This document shows, in pieces, positions 37,338 to 47,133 of a DNA stretch of 64,000 nt (position 1 is the first letter of the stretch; each line of letters starts with the position of its first letter). Both the position numbers and the translations under genes were made by a program. The stretch is from an uncultured Gammaproteobacteria bacterium (GTDB taxonomy: Bacteria > Pseudomonadota > Gammaproteobacteria > DRJJ01), in assembly GCA_947258795.1 (NCBI GenBank), contig CAMYJU010000005.1, forward strand, positions 1 to 64,000. Reading direction: 5' to 3'. The notes under the pieces were generated by a model. The model saw only the letters and a list, made by a program, of their open reading frames with translations, was not told the origin of the DNA and searched no databases.

Positions 37338-38326
37338 GCAAGATTCTGATTACAGGTTGCGCCGGCTTTATCGGTTATCACTTATCCAGGTATTTACTGG
37401 AGAACGGCTACGAGATCGATATCGTTGATAATTTCTCACGCGCGGTCAAGGACCCGGAACTTGAAAAGTTGATCGAGGAACCGAAGGTCAATGCGATCAC
37501 CCTGGACCTGCTGCAACCGGGTGCACTGGATACGTTGCCGGATGATTACACCTATATCTATCACCTGGCCGCGATTATCGGTGTCGCCAATGTTATGGAC
37601 CGTCCCTATGCGGTACTGGATGATAATGTACGCCTGGTCTCAACCATGCTGGCCTTTGCCGAACGCCAGAAAAACCTGAAGCGTTTTCTGTTTGCGTCTA
37701 CCAGTGAAGTCTATGCCGGCACACTGAAGCATTTCACACTGGACCTGCCTACACCGGAATCCACGCCCCTGGCGGTAACGGACCTGAACCATCCGCGTAC
37801 CTCATATATGCTATCCAAGATCTACGGAGAGGCGATGTGTAACCAGTCACCGGTACCGACCACCAATTTCCGGCCGCATAATATCTTCGGCCCACGCATG
37901 GGCATGGCGCATGTCGTACCCGAACTGCTGAAAAAGGCCTACAACGCAGAACCAAACTCGAAGCTGGAAGTATTCTCTGTCGATCACAAACGCACATTCT
38001 GCTATATCGACGACGCGGTCAAGATGCTGAAAATGATGGCCGAGTCTGATAACTGTGAAAACGAGACCCTGAACCTCGGTAACCAGATACCTGAGATTAC
38101 CATCGGTGAAGTAGCCGATATCGTTATCAATACAGTAGGCACTCCATTGACACAGGACCCTCAACCGGCACAACCCGGCTCACCACTGCGCCGCTGCCCG
38201 GACATGACCAAGGTCACCGGCCTGATCGGCTACGAGGCCCAGATTGGTCCGGAAGAAGGGATCAAGCGGACCTTTGACTGGTATAAAGAAACTATTTTCG
38301 ATGCCGGTGGTATTACCGCAAAGTAA
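37334..38326 (+). CDS. NAD-dependent nucleotide-sugar epimerase/decarboxylase (extended SDR)
   Basis: A 330-residue extended SDR protein with Rossmann loop ITGCAGFIGYHLS, AAIIGV after the fourth strand, ASTSEVYAG near residue 122 and the catalytic YMLSK near 158. GFGPRMGMAHV-type binding residues appear as NIFGPRMGMAHVVPE, and RTFCYIDDAV matches the conserved RDF-V-DV block of epimerases. It probably acts on the uronic acid nucleotide made by the preceding dehydrogenase. The coupled start is GTG. No terminator was found between it and the convergent acyltransferase gene. Confidence 0.85.
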   Translation: MSKILITGCAGFIGYHLSRYLLENGYEIDIVDNFSRAVKDPELEKLIEEPKVNAITLDLLQPGALDTLPDDYTYIYHLAAIIGVANVMDRPYAVLDDNVRLVSTMLAFAERQKNLKRFLFASTSEVYAGTLKHFTLDLPTPESTPLAVTDLNHPRTSYMLSKIYGEAMCNQSPVPTTNFRPHNIFGPRMGMAHVVPELLKKAYNAEPNSKLEVFSVDHKRTFCYIDDAVKMLKMMAESDNCENETLNLGNQIPEITIGEVADIVINTVGTPLTQDPQPAQPGSPLRRCPDMTKVTGLIGYEAQIGPEEGIKRTFDWYKETIFDAGGITAK

Positions 38327-38381
38327 AACACCCTGCTACATGACCGGATAGTACTCCGATTACCTGAGCGGGTGGGCGCAG

Positions 38382-39485
38382 TCAGCGTCCGCCCCGTCTG
38401 GCCTGGGCAAGTCTGAGCCAAACCACCCTTGAACTTCCTGAAAAGTGATTGAAAGCCCGAGTCATCGCGCTCTTCAACACGGGCGCGTATTTCCGCTCGA
38501 TGAAGAAGTGTATGAAGTAGGACAGCAGGACCATTAACAATACGACCAACATCAACAATATGTATTTGTTAACCGCTTCAGAAAAGGTGGTTAGCAGCAT
38601 AAAACCGATGTTCTGGTGAATCAGGTAGAGTGGATATGTCAATATGCCAACATAATAGAAAGAAGGCCTGGCCAGCAGGTATGTCTTCTTTAACGACACC
38701 AGAAAAAACAGGACAAAGAATGAAAACAGAACCGTCGCAATAATCTCAAAGCTGAATTCAGTATTGAATTTAGCATTCATGTTGGGCAGGTCCACATATG
38801 CATGCTGGAGTACCAACAGAAAACCGGTCAATACCAGGAACAGTTTTTTCAGGTCCATACCTTCATGGCGAATCAGAAAGAATACAGCACCTGCTATAAA
38901 GTACCCACTCTGCGCCGGGATCAGGAAAAAATTCAGAAACCCCGGACCGCCAAAATTATTCAGAACCACACTTGCCATCGTCCACACAAATAAAAACAGC
39001 TGGATCCGGTGAATCTGCTTAATCATCAACAAAAGGAAAATCAGCAGGTAAAACCTCAACTCGACCAGCAAGGTCCAGTAAACCGCATCAATATGCTTCA
39101 CACCCACAAAGGAATGAATCATGGTCAGATTAACCAGATATTGCTGGAATGTCGCACTGTATTGCGGGCCCTGGTATATCAGGATGCAGATAAATGTCAG
39201 CGTCACGGAAAACCAGTACGCCGGGTATAAGCGGATAACACGGGATATGACAAAATGTGAGCTGTCCCTGTTCAACGCAGTCATCAGAATGACAAAACCG
39301 CTGATAATGAAAAACAGATCTATTCCCAGATAGCCATACTTAAATATTAATCCCATCACCGGAAACTCGATCGGACTATAGTCACCAGCTGCAAAGCCAC
39401 GATAGGTATAGTGATACATCACCACTGACATTGCCGCCAGGAATCGAAACAGGTCTATCTCATAAAACCGGTATTTCTCAGCCAT
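38382..39485 (-). CDS. Acyltransferase family 3 (OafA-type) membrane protein
   Basis: A 367-residue polytopic inner-membrane protein with about ten hydrophobic segments. It starts YRFYEIDLFRFLAAMSVVMYHY, carrying the R-x10-H motif of the acyltransferase 3 family, and has DLFFIISGFVI near residue 55. Such enzymes O-acetylate sugars of O-antigen or exopolysaccharide in the periplasm, taking acetyl groups from the cytoplasm. It is followed in membrane-polymer logic by the SGNH hydrolase gene lying 14 bases upstream in the same operon; acyltransferase and SGNH pairs are common. The C-terminus ends in a short basic tail (ARRGGR). Confidence 0.85.
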   Translation of the reverse strand: MAEKYRFYEIDLFRFLAAMSVVMYHYTYRGFAAGDYSPIEFPVMGLIFKYGYLGIDLFFIISGFVILMTALNRDSSHFVISRVIRLYPAYWFSVTLTFICILIYQGPQYSATFQQYLVNLTMIHSFVGVKHIDAVYWTLLVELRFYLLIFLLLMIKQIHRIQLFLFVWTMASVVLNNFGGPGFLNFFLIPAQSGYFIAGAVFFLIRHEGMDLKKLFLVLTGFLLVLQHAYVDLPNMNAKFNTEFSFEIIATVLFSFFVLFFLVSLKKTYLLARPSFYYVGILTYPLYLIHQNIGFMLLTTFSEAVNKYILLMLVVLLMVLLSYFIHFFIERKYAPVLKSAMTRAFNHFSGSSRVVWLRLAQARRGGR

Positions 39486-39499
39486 TCCTTAATCCCGTA

Positions 39500-40243
39500 T
39501 TAAAGCACTTTTCTCAACTGGTTAATCCAGAGACGGTAAGCATGCTGATTCAGATGCAAACCGTCTCCTGTATGAAATTTATCGGCAAGGTTGCCGGAAT
39601 CATCAGTCAACAGGTGATTGATTTCCAGATAGTCGCAGTTATCGGTTTGACCGCAAAGCCGGGCCAGATGCCCGTTGAGTGCAGAAATCCGGTCGTTACT
39701 CCTGTGCCTCACCGTCAGGCTGTCAGTATCAACAGGAAAAATTGCCGCCAACACAATTCGCACCTTACCAGGGACACCGTTAAGGATATTGTCAATATTT
39801 TCCAGTATTTCGCTATTGGGACGCCTGATCAGATCATTCGTCCCTACTGATAAAACAACCGATCTGGCCTGCTTGACTGACTGATAGCGTGGTAGTCTCG
39901 TTTTTACACCCAGGGTCGTATCACCGCCGATGCCAAAGTTGACTGCTTGCCCATTCACACATGTGACACAAAGACGCTGTACGATGCTGTCTCCGAAAAA
40001 CAGGACTGAACCCGCCGGTACCTGGGCATCCACACCCTGGTGATAACTCAGCATTTCATCATAAAATTTATTTGGTTCTGCAGGCAAACTACCCATCCTT
40101 AGTTTAAGCTGGTCTAGTAAATCCGTTCGCATGAGAGCAAAAACCAATAGCAAATGAATGACCAGGATATATCCGGGAACAATCCAGCGGCCAAAGCGTC
40201 TTCCTGATTTACCAGGCCTTGATGGTGTCGTCCTTGTTTTCAT
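39500..40243 (-). CDS. SGNH/GDSL hydrolase, membrane-anchored
   Basis: A 247-residue protein with a basic N-terminus and one transmembrane segment at about 19-38 (WIVPGYILVIHLLLVFALM), placing the catalytic domain in the periplasm. SGNH motifs are visible: FFGDSIVQ (Ser), NFGIGGDT (Gly), LSVGTNDLI (Asn) and DGLHLN (catalytic Asp and His) near the C-terminus. It may add or remove acetyl groups on polysaccharide. It is the first gene of the pair with the acyltransferase, and its upstream region is shared with the divergent beta-helix gene. Confidence 0.85.
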   Translation of the reverse strand: MKTRTTPSRPGKSGRRFGRWIVPGYILVIHLLLVFALMRTDLLDQLKLRMGSLPAEPNKFYDEMLSYHQGVDAQVPAGSVLFFGDSIVQRLCVTCVNGQAVNFGIGGDTTLGVKTRLPRYQSVKQARSVVLSVGTNDLIRRPNSEILENIDNILNGVPGKVRIVLAAIFPVDTDSLTVRHRSNDRISALNGHLARLCGQTDNCDYLEINHLLTDDSGNLADKFHTGDGLHLNQHAYRLWINQLRKVL

Positions 40244-40671
40244 GGTTATTCCATAGCCGAACTGGTGGCTAACATTATCAAATAATGACGTATGATCCCA
40301 GATGGGATTGCCGCATATTAGCTGTTTTTTATATTCACATATAAAAAATAACGATATTCACAGCAAATCACGGTATAATAGATAGAAAAGTATAATTAGC
40401 TTACATTGTTTAAGGAAATAGACACTAAAAGACTGTGCGACAGGCTGGACGGAACCATCACCTCACCTAAGCTGTAGTAAAACGTGAACCGTTCGTTATC
40501 ACACAGACTCAAGCCGGGATGGCATCGTGATATCTATTGAATTGCGACCTATATCACTGTATCAGGGCCTATTTACACTAGAATGCTATCAAGTTGGTTA
40601 TTGTTTATGTCGATGTATAACACATCATAGTCATAAACTGTATTTGCTGCTTATACAGCACGGAGATAGAA
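40244..40671. other. Non-coding divergent intergenic region
   Basis: A 428-base AT-rich gap between the SGNH hydrolase and beta-helix genes. A TATAAT hexamer occurs at about 40375-40380 without a convincing -35. A short inverted repeat CTGTAT/ATACAG (40638-40643 and 40653-40658) sits just before the ribosome-binding site of the beta-helix gene and could form a leader hairpin. I see no gene in it. Confidence 0.5.
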
Positions 40672-42396
40672 ATGTTCAAATACGTCAGATTGTTTACATT
40701 GTTTGCATCGCTAGTATTAGTTTCGATAGCGCATGCGTACAATCCACCCATTGGGATTCCTGCTCCATCGTTTGGTATCGATGAACAGGCGCCTGCATGG
40801 CCAGCTGAATGGCCAAGCGCCCAGTCAGCCAATCATTACTACATCGACAATTCACACCCGCAGGCTACGGATTCAAACAATCCGAACGGTTATCCTGACA
40901 AACCAAGGCTGACCATACCAGCTGCCAATTTCTCGGCTGGCTCTTATGTAGAAATGAATGGTGGTCCGTATACCAATACCATCGGCCCACAGTTCAACTG
41001 TACCCAGGCCGCCCCCTGCTGGCTGCGTGGTGGTAGTTCAACCAACAAAACTGTTCTTAATGGTGGCAACCTGCGTATCAGGGATTCGAGCTATCTGATT
41101 ATTGAAAACTTTGACCTGAACGGTGGCACAGGTGGAATCGGTGTAAGTGGTAATAACACACACCATATCTCTATCCGCAATTCAAGCGTTCAGAACAAGC
41201 CATGGCCGGGTGGTGCCACAACCGCTATCTCCCTGGTTCCTGATACAGGTGGCAAGGTTCACGATATCGTTATTTACAATATGTATTTTGCTGAACTGGG
41301 TGACTGGCAGGCTCAGACAGATACAGATTATCATGGCGTTGGTCCCAGCCTGTGGGGTAGGGACAGCACCACCGAAGAATACAATATCTGGTTCCTGGAC
41401 AGCACCTGTTATCATATTTCCGGAAACTGTATCCAGGTAAACGGTGCCAACTGGCCTAACAGCTATCAGTATCTGCACCATATTTATATCGGCCGCATGA
41501 CATCACACTCTAACAGACAGTCCGGTCTGGGCTTCAAGCAGTGTCGTGATGTCGTTGCCTCAGAAAACCTGATCTATGACCAGCGCTCATTCGGTGCCCA
41601 GCCGGGCAGTGCTGTGGTTATCCAGTATGGCCAGGAAAACCTCTGGCTGATCCATAATACGATCCATTCCAGTAACTTCGGGATCAGGCAGTCAGACACC
41701 CCACCTGCTGCAGCGAACTTCAATACCTATTTCGTTGGCAATACGATCCACAACATTCATCCTCAGAATCTGGCCAACTACAACCCGAACGACGCATGGC
41801 GTCCCGGCCAGGCCATTTCATTCTGGCACGGCAATACCGTCAGACATGTCGTCGATAACACCATTTATGACGTTCATGGAGGGATCACGGGCATCTATGA
41901 CGGTGGAATGGAACTGTCGGGCAACCTGATCTCGGAGATTGATTCACAGGACAAGTTCTTGTGGATTGATCATCCTGCCAAGAATGGCAACGCCAAAATA
42001 AACGACAACCTGTTCTTCGACTCTGATGGTGATTTCCATATCAAGTGGAACTGGACAGATTACTTCAGCTTGTCTGACTTCCAGAATGGGACCGGTCAAT
42101 GTTCTAACTGTACAATCGCCGACCCACGCTTCATTGATGCCACTAACCAGGATTTCAGACTGGGCAATGACTCTGCCGGCAAGTCCATGAGAACCAACGT
42201 CGATGATGTCTATACAACATTCTTCAACCTGTATGGCATCGATATCAGACGTGACCCTGCCGGTACTGCCAGACCTGTTACAGGTGGCGCTGTCGGTGCG
42301 TATGAGTCAATCGACCAGGGCGGTGGTGGTTCCACACCATTACCTTCACCACCTAGCCCACCACCGCTGCCATCAGCAACGGTAACTTCAGGCTAA
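40672..42396 (+). CDS. Secreted right-handed parallel beta-helix protein with Pro-rich C-terminus
   Basis: A 574-residue exported protein. The signal peptide FKYVRLFTLFASLVLVSIAHA is followed directly by YNPPIG. From about residue 70 to 480 short repeating strands with stacked Asn, Ile and His (for example NNTHHISIRNSSV, IWFLDSTCYHISGNCIQV, IYDVHGGITGIYDGGMELSGN) form a parallel beta-helix, as in polysaccharide lyases, epimerases and adhesins. Paired cysteines (QFNCTQAAPC, GQCSNCT) suggest disulfides. The end is GGGGS, then a Pro/Ser tail (PLPSPPSPPPLPSATVTSG) without a PEP-CTERM, LPXTG or transmembrane anchor. It lies within the polysaccharide locus, so binding to or cleaving of the polymer is plausible. 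GGAG lies seven bases before the ATG. Confidence 0.8.
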   Translation: MFKYVRLFTLFASLVLVSIAHAYNPPIGIPAPSFGIDEQAPAWPAEWPSAQSANHYYIDNSHPQATDSNNPNGYPDKPRLTIPAANFSAGSYVEMNGGPYTNTIGPQFNCTQAAPCWLRGGSSTNKTVLNGGNLRIRDSSYLIIENFDLNGGTGGIGVSGNNTHHISIRNSSVQNKPWPGGATTAISLVPDTGGKVHDIVIYNMYFAELGDWQAQTDTDYHGVGPSLWGRDSTTEEYNIWFLDSTCYHISGNCIQVNGANWPNSYQYLHHIYIGRMTSHSNRQSGLGFKQCRDVVASENLIYDQRSFGAQPGSAVVIQYGQENLWLIHNTIHSSNFGIRQSDTPPAAANFNTYFVGNTIHNIHPQNLANYNPNDAWRPGQAISFWHGNTVRHVVDNTIYDVHGGITGIYDGGMELSGNLISEIDSQDKFLWIDHPAKNGNAKINDNLFFDSDGDFHIKWNWTDYFSLSDFQNGTGQCSNCTIADPRFIDATNQDFRLGNDSAGKSMRTNVDDVYTTFFNLYGIDIRRDPAGTARPVTGGAVGAYESIDQGGGGSTPLPSPPSPPPLPSATVTSG

Positions 42397-42407
42397 TACT
42401 GAAGCCA

Positions 42408-42441
42408 ACAAAAAAGGCCCGGTTCCGCCGGGCCTTTTTTT
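42408..42441. terminator. Strong bidirectional Rho-independent terminator
   Basis: GGCCCGG and CCGGGCC form a perfect seven-pair stem with a five-base loop. It is flanked by a run of A on the left and of T on the right, so it works in both directions between the convergent beta-helix and CapK-like genes. Confidence 0.9.
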
Positions 42442-42454
42442 ATACCGGTATGTT

Positions 42455-43870
42455 TTATGAATTGTCTTTCTTGATATGTTGGTCTACATAAACTGATTTA
42501 CCCATCCGGGTCAGTTTGATCTCTTCTACCACCCTGATCGTGAAATTCAGGCGATCGTCAAACTTCCTGCCCATATTTTCCTGTATCCTGACCTGGTCCG
42601 TATCGGTAAACCTGCCAGCAGGCACAATTTTCAGTTCTGCAACACCTGGCTGATCCTGATAAAACTGGAACTGCCGGACATTGTCAAAGGTGTCATCATG
42701 CATATTCAGGGAAGTCCATGATATTTCGGCACCGTCACTGGCGATCAGGTATTCCTGTGTACGGTGTCCCTGTATATCCCTGATAACAGGATGATTCCGG
42801 CCACATGCCTCACAGTGATCCGAAACATAGGTGGCAAAATCTCCTGTCCTGTATCTGATAAATGGCATGGCCTTGTTGATAAAACCCGTCCCGACAATCT
42901 CGCCTCTTTCCCCCGGCGTTGTTACCGCTTTGCCGTGTTTATCAATCAGCTCGAAATAGCCATAGGTAGGCCAGACATGGTAGTCGCTTGAGTGTTCACA
43001 CTCGGATGCACAGACCAGCTTTTCTGTATGACCGTAACACGAGAAATAGCGTGTTCCGAAAACCTCCTCAGCCAGTTTCCGCTGATCATCATAAATAATT
43101 TCTGATTCTGCGATGATACCCCTGATATTCCCGGGTGCAGCCATGCCACTGGTCTTGAGATAACGCGCTAACGCTGCGACAGATGACGGATAGACATGTA
43201 AATAGCAGCTCCCTAGTGTAGCCACATGGTTTATGTATCGACCCATATTCTCTTCAGTCATATGAAAATTACTGTAGTAGTGATGCCTCAGTAAAGGGTC
43301 GTATTCATGCCTGAGTCCATTACGATCTGCTTCGACCACTCTTCCCCGGAATACTGCCATAGTATCCCCAAGACGGTATCCTGCCCGCGACCAGCTGGAA
43401 ACCAGATAGGCATACTCTATTGCCGACCGGTTGGAGCCGATATAGAACTGCATAGGCATACCGGAGGTACCACCGGTCGATACCAGGTCGACATTCCGGT
43501 CGTCCGCTGGTACCGTCAGCATGTCTTCGGAGTGCCGCAGCAAGGTCTCCTTGCTAATTATTGGCAAGTTGGAGAACTGACCCAGGTCAGTAAATTCATC
43601 GGGGTGAAATCCTGCATCGTCAAACTGTTTTCTGTAAAAACCAGAATTCCTGTAGGCATGAGCGCAGATTTCAACTAATTTCTGCAATTGATACCGCCTG
43701 ATCTGCTCTTCACTCCACCACTGTGAATCATGCAGGAATGCATACGTGTTCCGATATTGCTTGCCAAACACATAACCCAGGGGTACCAGGCCGATCAGCC
43801 TGCCGGCCAGTGACTTTAGTGGTGCAGGCAAGGCCTCCCACATATTCTTTTTTGATATGGCTAGTTTCAT
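42455..43870 (-). CDS. CapK/PaaK-like (phenylacetate-CoA ligase family) protein
   Basis: A 471-residue adenylate-forming protein of the kind found in capsule and exopolysaccharide loci (CapK). It shows the nucleotide-binding STGGTSGMPMQFY near residue 131, SCYGHTEKLVCASECEH near 277, YRTGDFATYVSDHCEACGRNHP near 355 with a CxxC pair that may hold zinc, and a PaaK-type C-terminal domain ending KMGKSVYVDQHI (written TRMGKSVYVD in the sequence). It presumably activates a carboxylic acid that decorates a sugar. It is the last gene of the large minus-strand operon starting at 53041, ended by the hairpin at 42408. Confidence 0.8.
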   Translation of the reverse strand: MKLAISKKNMWEALPAPLKSLAGRLIGLVPLGYVFGKQYRNTYAFLHDSQWWSEEQIRRYQLQKLVEICAHAYRNSGFYRKQFDDAGFHPDEFTDLGQFSNLPIISKETLLRHSEDMLTVPADDRNVDLVSTGGTSGMPMQFYIGSNRSAIEYAYLVSSWSRAGYRLGDTMAVFRGRVVEADRNGLRHEYDPLLRHHYYSNFHMTEENMGRYINHVATLGSCYLHVYPSSVAALARYLKTSGMAAPGNIRGIIAESEIIYDDQRKLAEEVFGTRYFSCYGHTEKLVCASECEHSSDYHVWPTYGYFELIDKHGKAVTTPGERGEIVGTGFINKAMPFIRYRTGDFATYVSDHCEACGRNHPVIRDIQGHRTQEYLIASDGAEISWTSLNMHDDTFDNVRQFQFYQDQPGVAELKIVPAGRFTDTDQVRIQENMGRKFDDRLNFTIRVVEEIKLTRMGKSVYVDQHIKKDNS

Positions 43871-43909
43871 GATGCAGGCGATATAAATATCCTGAGAGAA
43901 CCAATACAG

Positions 43910-45796
43910 TCAGACGGAAATCCTGGCAAGGGTTTCCGTATCCTGCCTGATAAAAATACGATACCAGATTTCCAGTATCAAAATAGACCAGAGACGTGTC
44001 TGGTTTCCATGCACTTCATAGGCTGAGCCGGAAAGTGCCTGTAGCGCTTCCTGATTCAGGATACCGTCCTGCACAAGAACACTGTCATGCAAATATATTT
44101 TTACCAACGCAGCCAGCCATTCCTGCACGGGCGAGCCAAACGGTTTCTTTCTTCTCCAGACTATATCCTCTGGCAGAAACTTGCCCGCAACCTTTCTGAG
44201 TACCTGCTTCCCTTCATGACCATGTATCTTGTTGCCTACTGGCACTCTTGATAAATACTCGATAACCCTGTGATCCAGGAATGGTACACGCACCTCCAGG
44301 CCCACTGCCATACTGAGCTTGTCCGTCCGGGAAAGAATATAATCCACCATACGATACCTGGCATCGATTGAAGGTGAAAAATCTGTACCCGAGTGTTTTC
44401 CATTTTCCAACAGTTCGTCCAGGTCACGATCAATATAGGTATGCCGGTCAATATCCGATACAGCTGAACCGTACAGATCAGCCCTGTTCTCCCTGGTATT
44501 CAGGGTTGACCACTTCATGAATAACTCTTTTTCATTATCAGTCAATACAGCTGACAATGCCCGATGTTTCAGATTATCGTGCCTTGTATCCAGAAACTTC
44601 CTGGCCAGACCCCTCAGTACACCCGGGGCTATACGCATCCTGTTCTGGATTTTCTGCAAGCAATAGTACCGATAGCCATACAGGAATTCATCTGCACCCT
44701 CACCTGATAAAATAACCGTCACGTCTTCCCGTGCAAATTCACATAATTTCGCATACGGCGGCAACAGGTCTTCAGAAACCGGCTCGTCCATATGCCAAAC
44801 CAGTTTGGGCAAGCCATTCACAGCATAGTCATTCCCGCACTCAATAAAATGATGATCAGTGTTGACATGTTGAGCGACGATATCGGCATAACCACGCTCA
44901 TCGTGACGACTTTCTTCAAGTTGATAACCGACACAGAAGGTCTTCGGTATGTGTTCCGAATCCAGGTTTTTAGCCAGCAACGCAGTCACGATACTCGAGT
45001 CCAGTCCACCACTAAGAAAGCTGCCGAGCGGTACATCACTCACCAGCCTGTCTTTTACAGCAAGAGTCAGAATACTTTCCAGTTCTTCCGCTTGCTCATC
45101 AATACCTTTATTTTCAGGTGTAGGCTCTGGTAACTCCCAGTATTTTCGTATCGCAAGTTCACCGGATTTATACGTTGCAATACATCCCGGTTGCAGCTTT
45201 TTAATTCCCTTGAACATTGTTGACGGACCTGGCACGTAGCCATAGGTCAGGTAATCATCCAGGGAGGCCATATCCATGGCCCGTTCCACTTCAGGCAACT
45301 CAAGCAAGGACTTGATTTCTGACGAAAATGCAAAAAAATTGCCATGCCGGATGTAATATAGCGGTTTGATGCCCAGCCTGTCTCTTGCGACAATGGTATT
45401 ACCAGTCACCGTATCGAACAGACAAAATGTAAACATACCGACAAAACGGTGTATTACCTCCTCACCCCATTCTTCATATCCGTGTAATATCACCTCTGTA
45501 TCAGAATGCGATTTGAACTCATGCCCTGCCTGCTCAAGATCCTTGCGAATTTCGGCAAAATTGTAGATCTCACCATTAAAAACAACCCATAACTTACCAT
45601 CCTCGTTACACATGGGCTGGTGGCCTTGTTCACTCAGATCTATAATCGACAGACGCCTGTGACCTAGAACAACACCATCCCCATTGGTAAATGACTTGAT
45701 TCCGCTATCATCAGGACCACGATGCGCAATCACATCCAGCATCTTTTTCATCAGATCATGATCATTCTTTCCAATTATTCCTGCGATACCACACAT
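43910..45796 (-). CDS. asnB: Asparagine synthase (glutamine-hydrolysing) family amidotransferase
   Basis: A 628-residue amidotransferase with the same two-domain layout as the gene at 2291-4231. The N-terminus MCGIAGIIG supplies the Cys2 nucleophile, with AHRGPDDSG following. The ATP-pyrophosphatase domain has LSGGLDSSIVTALL near residue 258, LSGEGADEFLYGY near 360 and MAVGLEVRVPFLDHRVIEYL near 480. It may make asparagine or amidate a uronic acid or other carboxylate of the polysaccharide. Its place between a CapK-like ligase and glycosyltransferases favours the second. It is in the minus-strand operon, 39 bases before the CapK-like gene. The gene symbol is by family only. Confidence 0.85.
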   Translation of the reverse strand: MCGIAGIIGKNDHDLMKKMLDVIAHRGPDDSGIKSFTNGDGVVLGHRRLSIIDLSEQGHQPMCNEDGKLWVVFNGEIYNFAEIRKDLEQAGHEFKSHSDTEVILHGYEEWGEEVIHRFVGMFTFCLFDTVTGNTIVARDRLGIKPLYYIRHGNFFAFSSEIKSLLELPEVERAMDMASLDDYLTYGYVPGPSTMFKGIKKLQPGCIATYKSGELAIRKYWELPEPTPENKGIDEQAEELESILTLAVKDRLVSDVPLGSFLSGGLDSSIVTALLAKNLDSEHIPKTFCVGYQLEESRHDERGYADIVAQHVNTDHHFIECGNDYAVNGLPKLVWHMDEPVSEDLLPPYAKLCEFAREDVTVILSGEGADEFLYGYRYYCLQKIQNRMRIAPGVLRGLARKFLDTRHDNLKHRALSAVLTDNEKELFMKWSTLNTRENRADLYGSAVSDIDRHTYIDRDLDELLENGKHSGTDFSPSIDARYRMVDYILSRTDKLSMAVGLEVRVPFLDHRVIEYLSRVPVGNKIHGHEGKQVLRKVAGKFLPEDIVWRRKKPFGSPVQEWLAALVKIYLHDSVLVQDGILNQEALQALSGSAYEVHGNQTRLWSILILEIWYRIFIRQDTETLARISV

Positions 45797-45863
45797 ATAC
45801 GTTCTTTCCCAAGCTTGTTTTTATTATGCCGCGACATCTCGACCAAGATCTGCCGCTCCGGCA

Positions 45864-46976
45864 TCAGTACTGTGTATCTATAGAGCATTTACCCGATTTC
45901 AGCGCCTTATACATCGAAATAAATTCTCCGGCTACAATCCGTTTATCAAACTTCTTTGCCAGTTCTTTTTCATTTTTACTCATTCTTGTTGCCAACTCAG
46001 TATCGTTCAGCAATTTCATGATTGCATCAGCAAGCTTACCCGGGTCCCTGGGAGGTATAAACAGGCAATGCTCTCCGTCCTTCATCCAGTCAGCTGTTGC
46101 ACGCATTCTGGTGGTTATCACCGGCAAACCGGATGCCATAGAATGAAAAACCACCATCGGCATTCCTTCTTCATGATAGGTTGGAAATACCAGCATATCC
46201 GAACTTATATATGCGTTGACCGTATCATCTTCCGGGATATATCCTGTAAATGTCACTTTGTCTTTCAGGCCGTAATCAAGGCTCATCTTTTCATACTTTT
46301 CCTTTACCGGCCCGTCTCCGGCAAATACCGTATGAATATCCCTGTCTTTCAGGATAATCTTCATCGCCTCGATCACCTCATTCAGTCCCTTGCTCTCGAT
46401 AAATCTGGCAATAAACAGAAGCAAAGGCACATCCTCAGGAATCCCGTGCTCCTTACGAAAATCAATTTTTGCTTCATATCGGTCAAAATCCAGCGCATTC
46501 TTTACAACCACAAAACAGTCTTTCGGGAACTTTTGTATAAAGTTTTCCTTTTCCTCACCTGACAGAAGACATATCACATTGGAGCCTCTGATAATAATCC
46601 ATATCAGGATACGCCAGAACCTACCGGCATTATTGAGCAAGGCCTGGTCACTGCCATGGAATTTGGTTATCACCCTTTGCCCAAGCAATCTTGCTACCGG
46701 TACAAAGAATATATCCCTTACTATGGCCCTCTTATCAAATGACGAATTAAACTGGACCATATCCGGCCTGACTTTAATGATCATTACAATCAGTTTGAAC
46801 AAGTCGCTTAAGCGGCTGACAATTTTTGTAAACAGACTTTCATCATGGACTCTCCCACCATAGATAAAGGAATGCACATCGATCCCCTGCCTGCCCAACT
46901 CGTCATACAACAGATACAGGTGAGATGGCGGACCACCCCTAACTCTCTTGTCTGGAAGAGTCATAAGTACTTTCAT
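45864..46976 (-). CDS. GT4-family glycosyltransferase
   Basis: A 370-residue GT-B enzyme. The N-terminal nucleotide-poor domain begins MKVLMTLPDKRVRGGPPSHLYLL. The donor domain has LLLFIARFIESKGLNEVIEAM near residue 190 and the E-x7-E site in PTYHEEGMPMVVFHSMASGLP near 280. FHGSDQALL near 120 fits the acceptor cleft of the family. It transfers a sugar during repeat-unit assembly. Codon use is more AT-rich than in the housekeeping block, as is usual for polysaccharide loci. Starts with ATG, 157 bases after the deacetylase gene. Confidence 0.87.
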   Translation of the reverse strand: MKVLMTLPDKRVRGGPPSHLYLLYDELGRQGIDVHSFIYGGRVHDESLFTKIVSRLSDLFKLIVMIIKVRPDMVQFNSSFDKRAIVRDIFFVPVARLLGQRVITKFHGSDQALLNNAGRFWRILIWIIIRGSNVICLLSGEEKENFIQKFPKDCFVVVKNALDFDRYEAKIDFRKEHGIPEDVPLLLFIARFIESKGLNEVIEAMKIILKDRDIHTVFAGDGPVKEKYEKMSLDYGLKDKVTFTGYIPEDDTVNAYISSDMLVFPTYHEEGMPMVVFHSMASGLPVITTRMRATADWMKDGEHCLFIPPRDPGKLADAIMKLLNDTELATRMSKNEKELAKKFDKRIVAGEFISMYKALKSGKCSIDTQY

Positions 46977-47133
46977 TCACGGGTCTCCCGTTTGTATAGA
47001 CTAGGGCTTGTTGTAAGCCAGCCACCCTATTTTATTAATGTGACTGATCTTGTTCCGTTGATACTGGTTTAATACCCTGACCAACATTCGATTTCGATGC
47101 TCTGACAAAACTGATATACCTTGACAAGGCTTC

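Noticed and set aside
38355-38395. GC-rich imperfect hairpin after the epimerase gene as a terminator
   Set aside because: The stem has mismatches, there is no T-run, and it runs into the coding end of the acyltransferase gene.
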